Below are positions 10,193 to 20,640 of a DNA stretch of 64,000 bases, piece after piece. The stretch comes from Channallabes apus. Lineage: Eukaryota > Chordata > Actinopteri > Siluriformes > Clariidae. Position numbers and translations under genes: made by a program. Position 1 is the first letter of the stretch, and every line of letters starts with the position of its first letter. The notes beneath the pieces are model-generated. The model was not told where the DNA came from and did not search any database. It worked only from the letters and a program-made list of their open reading frames with translations. The stretch is from positions 9,382,001 through 9,446,000 of the forward strand of contig CM060112.1 in the NCBI GenBank assembly GCA_030522415.1, in the 5' to 3' direction.

Positions 10193-10858
10193 TGGTGCTT
10201 TTCCACTGCATACAGTAGTACGGCACAGCACAGTTCAGTACAGCTCACTTTGGTTCGGCTCAGTTCGGCTCGGTTTGTGCTTGCACTGCAGTTTAGTACC
10301 GCTTTAGAGTGGGCGGGATAGTTGCCCCGCCTCTATTGCCGTGACATCATTGTAATACTTCTACTTACTTCTGTAGTCGCTCTTCAGTTTTTTTAACTTG
10401 TCCCTACACTGTTTGTAAGTCCGATGGTAGCCGTGTGCGGCCAAGAGCTTAGCGACCTCCTGAAAAACTTTTTCATTCTGCGTCGCCCCATCAAGCTCTC
10501 ACTGGATCTGCTCCTCGGCTACCAATGAGAGGAATGTCTGTACTTCTGTAATAAACCACGAAACAGCGATTTTTGGTTAATACAAAAAGGTGCGTCCGAT
10601 CCTTCGCTGGCTGTGCTAAATATAGCGGTTCTGTTGTGTCTCGTGTCGCAAGTTCAGTGATGACGATTTTCTCCGGCCAATCAGTGACCAGCAGAGTTTA
10701 CACGTCACATTTTGGTAACGGTTCGGCGCGCTTGGAACCTCGGCTGAGGTGGTACTAAAAAAAGGACCAGGTGCCAGGTACTGTTCCCAGTGGAAAACCC
10801 CCCAAAAGTGAGCTGAACTGAACCATGCCATGCCGTACTATGCAGTGGAAAAGCGCCA
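10193..10858. mobile_element. PIF/Harbinger-like element with TTA target duplication
   Basis: Inverted ends TGGTGCTTTTCCACTGCATA (left) and TGGCGCTTTTCCACTGCATA (right, reverse complement), then GTACGGCA on both sides after a small indel. The related unfilled locus at 2572-2574 reads TTA; here the flanks are TCA (10190-10192) and TTA (10859-10861), a 3-bp duplication with one substitution, as for PIF/Harbinger. It encodes a broken Myb/SANT-like segment and no visible transposase, so it is non-autonomous. Confidence 0.8.
10361..10558 (-). pseudogene. Myb/SANT-like DNA-binding domain remnant
   Basis: 65 codons on the minus strand before a TAG, readable as a Myb/SANT-like (trihelix/MADF-type) domain. 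It begins with Trp at 10558-10556, has FLSLVAEEQIQ, then ELDGATQNEKVF, and ends in AAHGYHRTYKQCRDKLKKLK. Codon 20 (10501-10499) is TGA where the family usually has a sense codon. Such domains are encoded by the accessory ORF of Harbinger transposons, which helps the transposase bind DNA. That supports the superfamily assigned from the TTA duplication. Confidence 0.75.
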
Positions 10859-11445
10859 TTATAGTCAACATCTATGAGCGCGTGTAAATTTAACATAACA
10901 TTGTGACTGTGTGCGCGTGTAAATAATTTTTTTTTAATTTTGTGTCCAACCGTTGTGATTGCTCTTTAGTAACTGTACTGCAACAACAGCCCCTGACATT
11001 TCTTCATTAGTTAAATACTGTAGCACTTGTATTTTTTTGCATTAAAATACTCACATACTGTAATTGTCATTGCTATAGTAACATGCACCTTCATGTAAGC
11101 AGCTGTGTCAACCATCTGGGCTTGCTGCTGCTGCAAACAACTATGTGAGTTTGGCACATTTTCTTGAATCTTCCAAAGCCTTTACTTCTTTAATTTGGTA
11201 TTTTCCACTCTCCTTTTTTTTCTTTTTTTTTATCCATATAGATGAAAGAGCTTTCTGATGACCAATTAGGAATTGTGGACAACACTCTCCACAATGCCTA
11301 TGGTTGAGAATTTAAATTGTAGCTGTCTGCTCAAATTGCTCAAAGGTGAATTGTAATAGTTTGTAGGTTGTTTGTAAAGTTTGTAGATGGTTTCTTGATT
11401 TTTCATAATTGATTGTGGTGTCCTGAAATCCGTATTTTGTGTTGA

Positions 11446-11580
11446 GGCAAGGTGGTGTAGTGGTTAGTGTCGCCTTGCACCTTCAGGGTCCAGGTTTTAT
11501 TTCCGGCCAGAGTCGATTCCCGTCTCTGTGTGCTTGGAGTTTTCATGTTCTCCCCATACTTGGTGGGTTTCCTCTAGGTA
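11446..11580 (+). repeat. V-SINE 5' half
   Basis: The SINE head GGCAAGGTGGTGTAGTGGTT through the early central domain, cut at GGTACT where DIRS sequence resumes. It shares the diverged bases of the SINE at 3174, confirming that the two blocks share ancestry. Confidence 0.8.
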
Positions 11581-12002
11581 CTAAACAACATAGAAAGGGT
11601 ATGAAGCCTCTGGTGAGTAACCCTTATTTGCCTCTGCGTATTGGCCCTCGAGTGAAATGCTCTCATTTGCAGAAGGCCCAAAGGTATCACCGTGGACACA
11701 GCTGCCATGAGACCTATAGATCTCTGAAAGTGATGAACAGTCACTTTGTGGTCTAGCTTGATTTCCTTCAGTGTTGAGAGTGTTGAGAATGGATTCAACA
11801 AGAGCAGGAGACAGCTGTGCCCGCATTGTGATCGAATCCCATGCGATACCCAAATATGTTGTCCTCTGAACAGGAAAGAGCATGCTTTTCATGGCGTTGA
11901 GTCTCAATCCTAAGGAACGGAGATGAGCCAGGATGATATCCTGATGTTGAAGCGCTTGGGGGAAGCTCGCTCTTGCGGCCAGTCGATATGCAGCCGCTCG
12001 AT
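11581..12002 (-). repeat. DIRS segment, duplicate 2
   Basis: Second copy of the 9618-10032 segment, continuous on its right with DIRS gag sequence. It carries a small additional GTGTTGAGA duplication near 11772. Confidence 0.85.
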
Positions 12003-12440
12003 CACACACGTTACTACTTCGAGTAACTCCTCATACGCTCTGTCATCACTAGAGGAGCGCTCTGAGGTGCCTATTTCTCAGAGATGTCTCTCCTGGCCAT
12101 TCACAAGAAATGCTGGTGCGTGCTTGAGAAGCGGACGAAGAAATTTCCAGATCTGGCAAGAGAAAGGAAGGGAGATTCTGTCTTGTGCGTGTCTGCCAGA
12201 TCTGCATGTGAGCCCCAGGAATGCGCCACGGCTTGCGGCTTCTCTTTAAGGAAGGTGAGCCGCGTGCAAAGCACTTTAATTGGGAGGAGGTCACAGTGCT
12301 CACACTCTCCCTGAAGCCTGCGGAGAGTAGCTTCAGGGAGAGTGTTTATCACACGGAGGCACACATCTCGCTTGAAACTCTGCCATGTCGGTGAGTTAAA
12401 CACTTTCTTAAATTTGCTTGTAGACACACACGCAAACACA
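12003..12440 (-). pseudogene. DIRS gag-like fragment
   Basis: The minus strand encodes CEHCDLLPIKVLCTRL near 12300, and SSDDRAYEELLEVVT just before the RT junction. Both are of a kind seen in fish DIRS gag ORFs. Frames shift between the blocks and no continuous gag can be read. Confidence 0.6.
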
Positions 12441-12640
12441 AAGCAGTCCTGAAGACAGAAAGATCTGAGGATGTTTCCGGTTCACTCCTATTCATAGCCT
12501 GCAGGTGCACTTCATCAGATGACGTCACCTGACCGAGGTTATATAAGCCAAAAATGTACAGTGTTTGATACACACATTCTTCACAACCGGGCAACACAAA
12601 AAGATGTTCCCGTAGCTTTTGAAAGGGAACAAGATAGCAC

Positions 12641-12745
12641 ACCTGATGTTCACAAAACTGCATCTGAACAAACCAAAATACTTGTGGAACAATGTCCTAT
12701 GGACAAATGAGACCAAAGTGGAGATGTTTGGCCTTAATGCACAAT
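12641..12745 (+). pseudogene. Short Tc1 transposase remnant
   Basis: About 35 codons ending LWTNETKVEMFGLNAQ, the region round the first catalytic residue of Tc1 transposases, with the expected Asp of TDET changed to Asn. It is a different family from the CAGTGGTG copies. No ends are visible. Confidence 0.65.
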
Positions 12746-13450
12746 TGCTAGTCTGATTTGCCTAAGACTGATACCAGGTATTAGATTATATTTATTATTT
12801 ACATTATAAATACACAGTAAAAAAACAAGTAAAAGAGGGCATACTAATTTTGAACATGACTGTATATTCCCAGTTATGCGCTCGAATGATCTTAATTGGT
12901 CTTGATCTTTGCCTCTCATAGAAAACTCTAGATAAGCTTAAATTTGTCCATTTTGGAGTAGGGACTTTTTTCTGGACTGCAGCCTTACAGTCTTTGACAG
13001 TATAAAATTGCTTGACTGTAGACAGTGAAACCAATGTTCCAGCAGCTTTCAGTTCAAGGCGATTCAAAACAATTTCCTCTCAGATGAAGATGACAGATCT
13101 TTCTTTCTTCCAGACCTTGGCAAAGTGATTACCCCTTCTGATAACACCTACTTAGGTACAATCTTATAAATTGATCTTTGATTTTTAATATTACCTCCTA
13201 AAGACATTCCTGACTTGTGTAAATCTTTTACATCTTTTTCTATTGTACTGGGTGATGGACTTTCCATTGAGTGTTGTCAAAACTTCTTTTTTTATGTTGG
13301 CACACAGAGGCTACCTAATGTAGGGCCTCACGACAAATTGAAATATATGTCAAGACTATGTACTTGACCATGTACAGTAAGTAGAATTTTAATCCTTGTT
13401 ACAGTAAGTTGTAAGCTGATCTATTCTGCCCCATCATCCAGAAAGACCAT
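12746..13450. other. No feature recognised
   Basis: Non-repetitive AT-rich sequence with no ORF of note. Confidence 0.4.
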
Positions 13451-13787
13451 TCATTCATCTTCTATACGGCATTATCCTGTATTTAGGGTCGCGGGGACCT
13501 GGAGCCTATCCCAGGAGACTCTGGGCACAAGGCAGGGTACACCCTGGACAGCGTGCCAATCCATCGCAGAGCACACACACACTCACTCACACACTATGGT
13601 CAATTTGGGAACGCCAATTAGCCTAATATGCATGTCTTTGGACTGTGGGAGGAAACCGGAGTAGCCAGAGGGAACCCACGCAAACTCCATGCACACAGAG
13701 ATGGGAATCGAGCCTGGCCGGAAATCGAACCCGGACCCTGGAGGTGCAAGGTGACAGTGCTAACCACTACACCACCGTGCCGCCCTC
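13451..13787 (-). repeat. V-SINE, near full length
   Basis: Minus-strand copy with head CGGCACGGTGGTGTAGTGGT, B box GGTTCGATTTCC and the usual 3' part. About 20 bp of the central domain (around the GGGTTTCC segment) is deleted. Confidence 0.85.
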
Positions 13788-14110
13788 CAGAAAGACCAAT
13801 TTAAAGAATTAATTTAAGCCCAATATTGCTATTACATTCTCTCTTGTGACCCAGGGGTACAACTTATACCCTCTTCTTGAAACCAGCTTGCAAGCCTCTT
13901 CAAATCTGGTAAATTTATCATTTCTACCAAATTCTTTCTCAGTGCTAGAATCTGTCAAAATTGGTCTCAATGTTAAGTTTATGGGACTTTTTTTTAATGG
14001 GACCCCTTAGAAAAGTCATAGCTCCTCTCTCCCGAATAAGCTTGATTTGACATCTCTTTCATGGGTCTACGACAAATGGTATGGGAATAATTATGTGCCA
14101 AATTTAGTAT

Positions 14111-14112
<2 letters not shown>

Positions 14113-14149
<37 letters not shown>

Positions 14150-14150
14150 A
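14113..14150. repeat. (TAA)n microsatellite
   Basis: TAA units directly before a LINE tail. Confidence 0.9.
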
Positions 14151-14157
14151 TAATATC

Positions 14158-14470
14158 AAATTCAAATTCAAATTTTATTAGTCACATACACAATCATACA
14201 CAGTATAATATGCAGTGAAATGCTTTTATACGACCGCCAGTGACCTTAAAGAAAAAGAAAATAAGAAAATAAAATCTTGTACGTAAAATAAATAATCAAT
14301 AAAAAGGAAATACTAAAGAAATAATTTTAACTAGTAAAATTTGTAAAATTAACTGTGCATAAGGGCATAATAAAATATTGCAAAAATATAGAAAAATATA
14401 GAAATATGGTATTAAAGTGGTATTAAAGTATAATAAGCCTATGAGATAATAATAGCAGTGCTTCGCTTTG
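14158..14470 (-). mobile_element. LINE 3' tail, 5'-truncated
   Basis: Begins with (ATTCAA) units and ATTTTATTAGTCACATACAC, the reverse complement of the tail at 8372-8823. It runs on through CGACCGCCAGTGACCTTAAA into AT-rich 3' UTR. No coding sequence is retained. Confidence 0.75.
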
Positions 14471-15520
14471 CAAGCACCACTTATTATTTAACATTTAAAT
14501 CATTTATCATTTAAGATTTGGCTAATTGAAAATAAACATCTATAATTACCTTTTTATTATGTTAATATGCATAAATACCATTTCCAAAAATTTTCCCATA
14601 TTGAGATATACAGTATTTTTTCTTGTTCAGACCGTAGGCTAGTTTTGTGATCTATGAAGTGTGGATTCTCCTAATATTGTTTTGTTTGTTCATCATGTTT
14701 GCCCATAGAAATGGTTCACGGTGGATCAGTTCTAATAAAGCTACTTCTCAATTTTATCCTCTGGCTCAGTTTTGCGTCACACTTGTAAAATTAACCAAAT
14801 CATCCACAACAATTTTTTTTTTAATGTTTAACAAAATTTACATATATTCTGCAGGCATTTCTGGCTTATCAGTGCACAAATGTATCATTATTTAAGCAAC
14901 AATATTATATTTATCAGCTCATCATGCTTGTTTTGACTGTAGTATGGACTTTGGAATTTCCCTTTAAATTTTTTAAATAACTCTTAACCCATCAACGACA
15001 GATACTAACAATAGTCTGCTATAAGAGATTTTATTTTAGTTGCTGTGAGATTGGTCAAAATGCTCCCTGTTCTTGTGATGGACAGTTATGTGGCCTGCAT
15101 GACACCATGTCGGAGGATTGATTGATTGTCTGTTTAAAGTATTTTACCTGAAAAACAATCAGCATATTAAATTCAATCATTTCAATAATTTAATTAGTTG
15201 TATTTAAGTAGTTGTTGTGTTATGTTGCATACTAACTGTATGTTAAAGCTGAGCCAGTCTTGACATTAATGAATGCTCAGCAGTCCATGGCTTGCAGAGC
15301 AAATACTGTATTACCCTCAAGTCTTTGCTTTACCATTGCAGGGAAAAAAAAACCCTAACATTTTTATTCACTAGAGCCAAAATAATATTCTTTTGCCAAT
15401 GAATTATGTACATTGCTAGGGCTGGATCCTGTACGGCATATGGGATTTTAGACCTTTTTAAGGAGTGCTCAAGCATCCCAAAATTTTATCTTACCACCCC
15501 TAAAGAAAATGATAATTATT
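14471..15520. other. No feature recognised
   Basis: AT-rich. The 82-residue frame at 14647-14895 is hydrophobic and featureless; I do not call it. Confidence 0.4.
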
Positions 15521-15532
15521 ATGCATCATTAT

Positions 15533-15866
15533 TCATTCATTCATTTTCTATAGCGCTTAATCCTGTGTTCAGGGTCGCGGGGGACCTGGAGCCTATCCCA
15601 GGAGACTTCGGGCACTAGGCGGGGTACACCCTGGACAGGGTGCCAATCCATCGCAGGGCACACACACATACACACACTCACACACCCAATCACACACTAC
15701 GGGCAATTTAGGAACGCCAATTAGCCTAACCTGCATATCTTTGGACTGTGGGAGGAAACCGGAGTACCCGGAGGAAACCCACCAAGCACGGGGAGAACAT
15801 GCAAACTCCATGCACACAGAGACGGGAATCGAGCCTGGCCGGGGAATCGAACCCAGACCCTGGAGG
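15533..15866 (-). repeat. V-SINE, 5'-truncated, with 12-bp target duplication
   Basis: ATGCATCATTAT is repeated perfectly at 15521-15532 and 15867-15878. The copy lacks the A and B boxes, so reverse transcription stopped early. It is nearly identical to 1410-1798 over the shared part, suggesting a recent source subfamily. Confidence 0.9.
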
Positions 15867-15914
15867 ATGCATCATTATATTATTCTAAATTCGTTTGTAG
15901 TGTTCTGCCATTAC

Positions 15915-16135
15915 ACTTAGTCTTTATTTGTCACTTATACATTAGTCCACAGTGAAACTCTTTCCTCACACATCCCAGCATTGGTGGGGTGAGAGGGCAG
16001 GTTCAGCCATGAAACGATGCCCCTGTAGCAGAAATTAAGATCCTTACTCAATGGCAACCTGATGGAGATGGGGCTTTAACTGCCAGGCTTAAGATTCTTG
16101 GTGGCATAACTCCCTGAACTACCACTGCTCCAACA
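15915..16135 (-). repeat. tRNA-derived SINE, second family
   Basis: Reads on the minus strand from a tRNA-like head near 16135 (GGAGCAGTGGTAGTTCAGGG) to a tail at the left (reverse complement of TTTATTTGTCACTTATACATT). Internal motifs (TGAGTAAGGATCTTAA, GGGGCATCGTTTCATGGCTG) match a SINE I recall as common in teleosts. A head of the same kind is at 39636. Confidence 0.65.
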
Positions 16136-16217
16136 GTCAGGTTTGATTCATGACAAAAAAATACAGATTTAGCTAATGGGTTAAGGTCCAGGATTCCACA
16201 TGGTGTGACGTTACACT

Positions 16218-16450
16218 CCAAAATAGTAAGAAGTTGTTCTTGGTCTTTCGGCTGCTTCCGGCAAGGGGTTGCCACAGCGAACTATCCTATCTGAACACAA
16301 GCTGGGCACAGGTTTTACACCAGATGCCTTTCTTGATGCAACCCTCCCATTTTATCCCGGCTAGGGCTCAGCACTGCATCCAGTGGCTGGGGTTTGGGCA
16401 TTGCCTGGAAATTGGCCCGGGCCTTCTACAAGGTAGGTGAGAAACATACC
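16218..16450 (-). repeat. Interspersed repeat (SINE-like head)
   Basis: On the minus strand it starts CCATTGGTGGCTCAGTGGTA (A-box-like TGGCTCAGTGG) and includes CAAGAAAGGCATCTGGTGTA and GGTTGCATCAAG. The same family is found at 25430-25545 on the plus strand. The B box is not preserved. Confidence 0.55.
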
Positions 16451-17128
16451 ACTGAGCCACCAATGGTAGCATAGTTTAATTAATGTTAGTCAACATGCCA
16501 GTGGGATGAAATGGAGAACAAGTAGTTACTGAATGGTAAGGTTGACAAAAATAGCATGATTAATTTTACAGTGCTGGTACACTTGAACAATACAGTTATG
16601 TTGCTAGATACTGCATTATGATGTTGAAACCTGTAATTAATCATTCTGAACCCTTATTATTATAACAAAAATATAACAGTTGAATACTTCTGCAGGCAGT
16701 ATTTTAAATTTTTTGTATTTCTATAAATATTTAAATACAAAAACAATAATAATTACTATTAATAGCAAGGTATTAATAGCAAAACACTAACATGTTACAT
16801 TGTCCCAATGCAATTGTCGCAAAATTACCATTAACTAATTTTCCGTATGCATAATGTAAGTGATCGAAGTGTTTGTGCACTACCTCACTGTAGACAGTTT
16901 AGCGTATCATTCACACAGATTCTCAAACATACCCCAGAACAAAGGTCGCTGCAGACTCCTGCAAAAGAAGACAATTTGGTCATAATGGTCACACACTACA
17001 CTACCAGGTTGGTAAAATTCTTAACAATAGACAGCATAACTGTGTTACTTGGAGCCGTCTAATTAAAACCGGCCCCAAACTCGGCCCCCATTCATGACCA
17101 CTTCCGTATGAACAGAAATAATACTATG
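16451..17128. other. No feature recognised
   Basis: Unremarkable AT-rich DNA; no supportable ORF. Confidence 0.4.
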
Positions 17129-17727
17129 AATAGTTTGTCCTCCATGCAGAACAAATGTAAATGTACAGTGGTGTGAAAAACTATTTGCCCCCCTCCTGAT
17201 TTCTTATTCTTTTGCATGTTTGTCACACAAAATGTTCTGATCATCAAACACATTTAACTATTAGTCAAAGATAACACAAGTAAACACAAAATGCAGTTTT
17301 TAAATGAGGGGTTTTATTATTTAGGGAGAAAAAAAATCCAAACCTACATGGCCCTTTGTGAAAAAGTAATTGCCCCCTGAACCTAATAACTGGTTGGGCC
17401 ACCCTTAGCAGCAATAAATGCAATCAAGCATTTGCAATAACTTGCAACGAGTCTTTTACAGCGCTCTGGAGGAATTTTGGCCCACTCATCTTTGCAGAAT
17501 TGTTGTAATTCAGCTTTATTTGAGTGTTTTCTAGCATGAACCGCCTTTTTAAGGTCATGCCACAACATCTCAATAGGATTCAGGTCAGGACTTTGACTAG
17601 GCCACTCCAAAGTCTTAATTTTGTTTTTCTGCCATTCAGAGGTGGATTTGCTGGTGTGTTTTGGGTCATTGTCCTGCTGCAGCACCCAAGATCGCTTCAG
17701 CTTGAGTTGATGAACAGATGGCTGGAC

Positions 17728-18330
17728 TGTCATGGCTTCAGTCATGGGTTCCATGACTGCGAGAGAGAGAGAAGGAGACAACACAGATGCAGGGTCGTAA
17801 CTGAACAAAAAGGATTTCTTTTTCTTTTTCTTGAAAGTAAAGTCCAAAAGAAACACACACAAAATAATAATGGTAGCTTCCCCCAGACTGGGTCTGCAGG
17901 CAGGCTTAGCGGAGCACACAAGAAAAACCTCAAAAGAACAGTTCGCGTAGACCTTGCGTCACACACAGCGCTGAATCCTTGTCAGCCTTGAACTTGACCT
18001 CGGCAAAAGGGCTCTAAAACCATAAATCGTGCTCCTGCCTGCAGACTCCTCTCATTCTTGGGTAGAAGAAAAAACACAAAGACATGGGGTGAAAAAAACA
18101 CAACATTGAACGAGGCACAACGGTGAACAGACGAGGTGTAATGGGTTCGGCTGGAATAAATTGTGAGACATATGGGGTAGACACAGGTGAACTTGATCTG
18201 TAAGCAGATCATGTTGCATGGGGGGGGAAACAGTACGCACGTAGACACACTAGGGGGAGACAAAGTGGCGGCTCAGTAATCCGGCGAGCCCGACCTTCCT
18301 CCCCAGGACCGAGGTGGTTCGGACGTTACA
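17728..18330. mobile_element. Solo LTR within Tc1 transposase
   Basis: 603 bp from TGTCATGGCTTCAG to GGACGTTACA (TG...CA). The 5-bp flanks are TGGAC (17723-17727) and CGGAC (18331-18335); other family 1 copies read CCGGACATTCTCC here, so CGGAC was duplicated and one copy mutated. Orientation cannot be settled from promoter or poly(A) motifs. Confidence 0.8.
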
Positions 18331-18859
18331 CGGACATTCTCCTTCAGGATTTTTTGGTAGACAGTAGAATTCATGGTTCCATCTATCACAGCAAGCCTTC
18401 CAGGTCCTGAAGCAGCAAAACAACCCCAGACCATCACACTACCACCACCATATTTTACTGCTGGTATGATGTTCTTTTTCTGAAATGCTGTGTTACTTTT
18501 ACGCGAGATGTAACGGGACACGCACCTTCCAAAAAGTTCAACTTTTGTCTCGTCGGTCTACAAGGTATTTTCCCCAAAGTCTTGGCAATCATTGAGATGT
18601 TTTTTAGCAAAATTGAGACGAGCCTTAATGTTCTTTTTGCTTAAAAGTGGTTTGTGCCTTGGAAATCTGCCATGCAGGCCGTTTTTGCCCAGTCTCTTTC
18701 TTATGGTGGAGTCGTGAACACTGACCTTAATTGAGGCAAGTGAGGCCTGCAGTTCTTTAGATGTTGTCCTGGGGTCTTTTGTGGCCTCCCGGATGAGTTG
18801 TCTCTGCGCTGTTGGGGTAATTTTGGTCGGCCGGCCACTCCTGGGAAAGTTCACCACTG

Positions 18860-19001
18860 CTCACCAGGGACTATCTGAACATTTTGACTCATACACATTC
18901 ACATTCCATACAAACTTAAATAATTCTTTTGATTATGTAAAGCTGTTTTGAGACAATGTCAATTGTTAAAAGCGCTATACAAATAAAACTGAAACTGAAT
19001 T
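18860..19001 (+). repeat. LINE/SINE 3'-tail fragment
   Basis: Contains TGTAAAGCTGTTTTGAGACA and AAAGCGCTATACAAATAAAA, a 3' tail shared by many fish LINEs and SINEs, ending in (ACTGAA) units. It interrupts codon about 50 of the transposase; no clear target duplication is visible. Confidence 0.75.
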
Positions 19002-19859
19002 GTTCCATGTTTTTGCCATTTGTGGATAATGGCTCTCACTGTGGTTCGCTGGAGTCCCAAAGCTTTAGAAATGGCTTTATAACCTTTACCAGACTGATAG
19101 ATCTCAATTACTTTTGTTCTCATTTGTTCCTGAATTTCTTTGGATCTTGGCATGATGTCTTGCTTTTGAGGTGCTTTTGGTCTACTTCTCTGTGTCGGGT
19201 AGCTCCTATTTAAGTGATTTCTTGATTGAAACAGGTGTGGCAGTAATCAGGCCTGGGGGTGACTACAGAAATTGAACTCCGGTGTGATAAACCACAGTTA
19301 AGTTATTTTTTAACAAGGGGGGCAATCACTTTTTCACACAGGGCCATGTAGGTTTGGATTTTTTTTCTCCCTAAATAATAAAACCCCTCATTTAAAAACT
19401 GCATTTTGTGTTTACTTGTGTTATCTTTGACTAATATTTAAATGTGTTTGATGATCAGAAACATTTTGTGTGACAAACATGCAAAAGAATAAGAAACCAG
19501 GATGGGGGCAAATAGTTTTTCACACCACTGTATTTTATTGGGGTTTTATGTGATATACCAACATACAGTGGCACATACTTGTAAAGTGGAAGGAAAATGA
19601 GAAATCTTTAAAATTATTATTTATTTATTTTTACAAATAAAAATCTGAAAAGTGCATTTGTATTCAACCCCTTTACTCTACACCTACCTAAAATCCAGTG
19701 GAACCAATTGTCTTCAGAAGTCATCTAATTAGTATATACATTCCACCTGTGTGTAAATTAATCTCACTATAAATATAGCTGTTCTGTGAAGTACTTGGAG
19801 GCTTGTTAGAGAACATTAGTGAACAAACAGCATCCTGAAACTCAAGAAACACACCAGAC

Positions 19860-20640
19860 AGGCAAGGAATAAAGTTGTGGAGTTTAAAAAGTTTACAGGT
19901 TATCCCAAGCTTTGAACTTCTCACAGAGCACTGTTCAATTACTCATCTGAAAATACAAAGAATATGGCAAACCTGCAAACCTTCCAAGACATGCCTGTAC
20001 ACCTAAACTAACAAGCTGGCCAAGGAGAACTTTAATCAGAGAGGCAGCCAAGAGGCCCATAGTAACTCTGGAGAAGCTGCAGTTTGCTCCAGCTCAAGTG
20101 GGAGAATCTGCCCACAGGAAAACAGTTAGTTATGGACGCCACAAATTTGGCCTTTATGTAAATGTGGCAGTAAGAAAGCCATTATTGAAAGAAAACCATA
20201 AGAGGTCTCATTTGAACTTTGTGACAAGACATGTGGGCGACACAGCAAACATGTGGAAGAAGGTGCTCTGTTAAATACTGCAAAACACTTAAGACTGGGG
20301 TGAAGTCTCACCTACCAGCAGGATAACGACTCTAAACATACATCGAGAACTACAATAGAATGGTTCAGATCAAAGCATATTCATTTGTCAAAATGGCCCA
20401 GTCAAAGTCCAGATCTAAATCTAAGTGAGAACCTGAGGCAAAACTAGAAAATTGCTGTTTTCAGACACTCTCCATCCAATCTGACTGAGCTTGAGCTATT
20501 TTGCAAAGAAAAATTGGCAAAAATTTAAGATGTGCAAAGCTGGTAGAGACATACAGTACAGTACCTCAAATGACTTGCAGCAGCGAAGGTGGTTCAACAA
20601 AGTCTTGACGCAGAGTGGTTGAATACAAATACACCACACT
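19860..20640 (+). pseudogene. Decayed Tc1 transposase (second Tc1 family)
   Basis: Reading across frames gives recognisable blocks: an N-terminal region with AAKRPIVTLEKLQ-like sequence, [22 protein letters not shown] sequence for the second Asp, and [19 protein letters not shown] sequence for the Glu region. Many frameshifts and stops; no activity is possible. Confidence 0.65.

Larger units (their letters stand above)
10033..11580 (+). repeat. Duplicated block, copy A2, inside DIRS
   Basis: Collinear with 2418-3315 but carrying a 666-bp element (10193-10858) in its inverted-repeat arm. Its ends are microhomology junctions: GAT is shared at the left, and CT at the right where block sequence TCTAGGTACT meets DIRS sequence CTAAAC. 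It ends inside a V-SINE. See the matching finding for interpretation. Confidence 0.8.
8050..12640 (-). mobile_element. Degenerate DIRS-like retrotransposon
   Basis: Minus-strand order is gag (about 12440-12003), RT/RNase H (about 9970-9280), tyrosine recombinase (9240-8100). That order and the tyrosine recombinase in place of a DDE integrase define DIRS elements. A short inverted match between 8076-8094 and 12612-12630 (GTAGCTTTTGAAAG and its complement) is probably part of the terminal repeats. The RT palm with its YxDD motif is absent: gag sequence joins directly to the 3' part of RT, and both copies of this junction carry the same deletion. A LINE tail (8372-8823) and a 1.5-kb block (10033-11580) interrupt it. 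Confidence 0.8.
17383..19153 (-). pseudogene. Tc1 transposase broken by two insertions
   Basis: Starts at ATG 19153 with MPRSKEIQEQMRTK and ends at 17383. The DNA-binding domain is cut at residue about 50 by the tail insertion and the catalytic domain at about residue 228 by the LTR. The first catalytic region was altered near 18545-18575 (FGENTL in place of FWENTL, then a stop or frame change). The C-terminal part ([12 protein letters not shown]) is otherwise preserved. Confidence 0.85.
17166..19530 (-). mobile_element. Tc1-like transposon (family 1) with nested insertions
   Basis: Bounded by TA at 17164-17165 and 19531-19532, with ends CAGTGGTGTGAAAAACTATT and its complement. The full length of 2365 bp exceeds the roughly 1.62 kb of intact relatives because of a 603-bp solo LTR (17728-18330) and about 142 bp of LINE/SINE tail (18860-19001). 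Both TIRs here are of the same sequence type, unlike the copies at 36370, 37937 and 50160. Confidence 0.9.

Noticed and set aside
17742..18263. Minus-strand ORFs of 60-93 residues between Tc1 halves
   Set aside because: They fall within the solo LTR at 17728-18330 and share no similarity with known LTR-encoded products.
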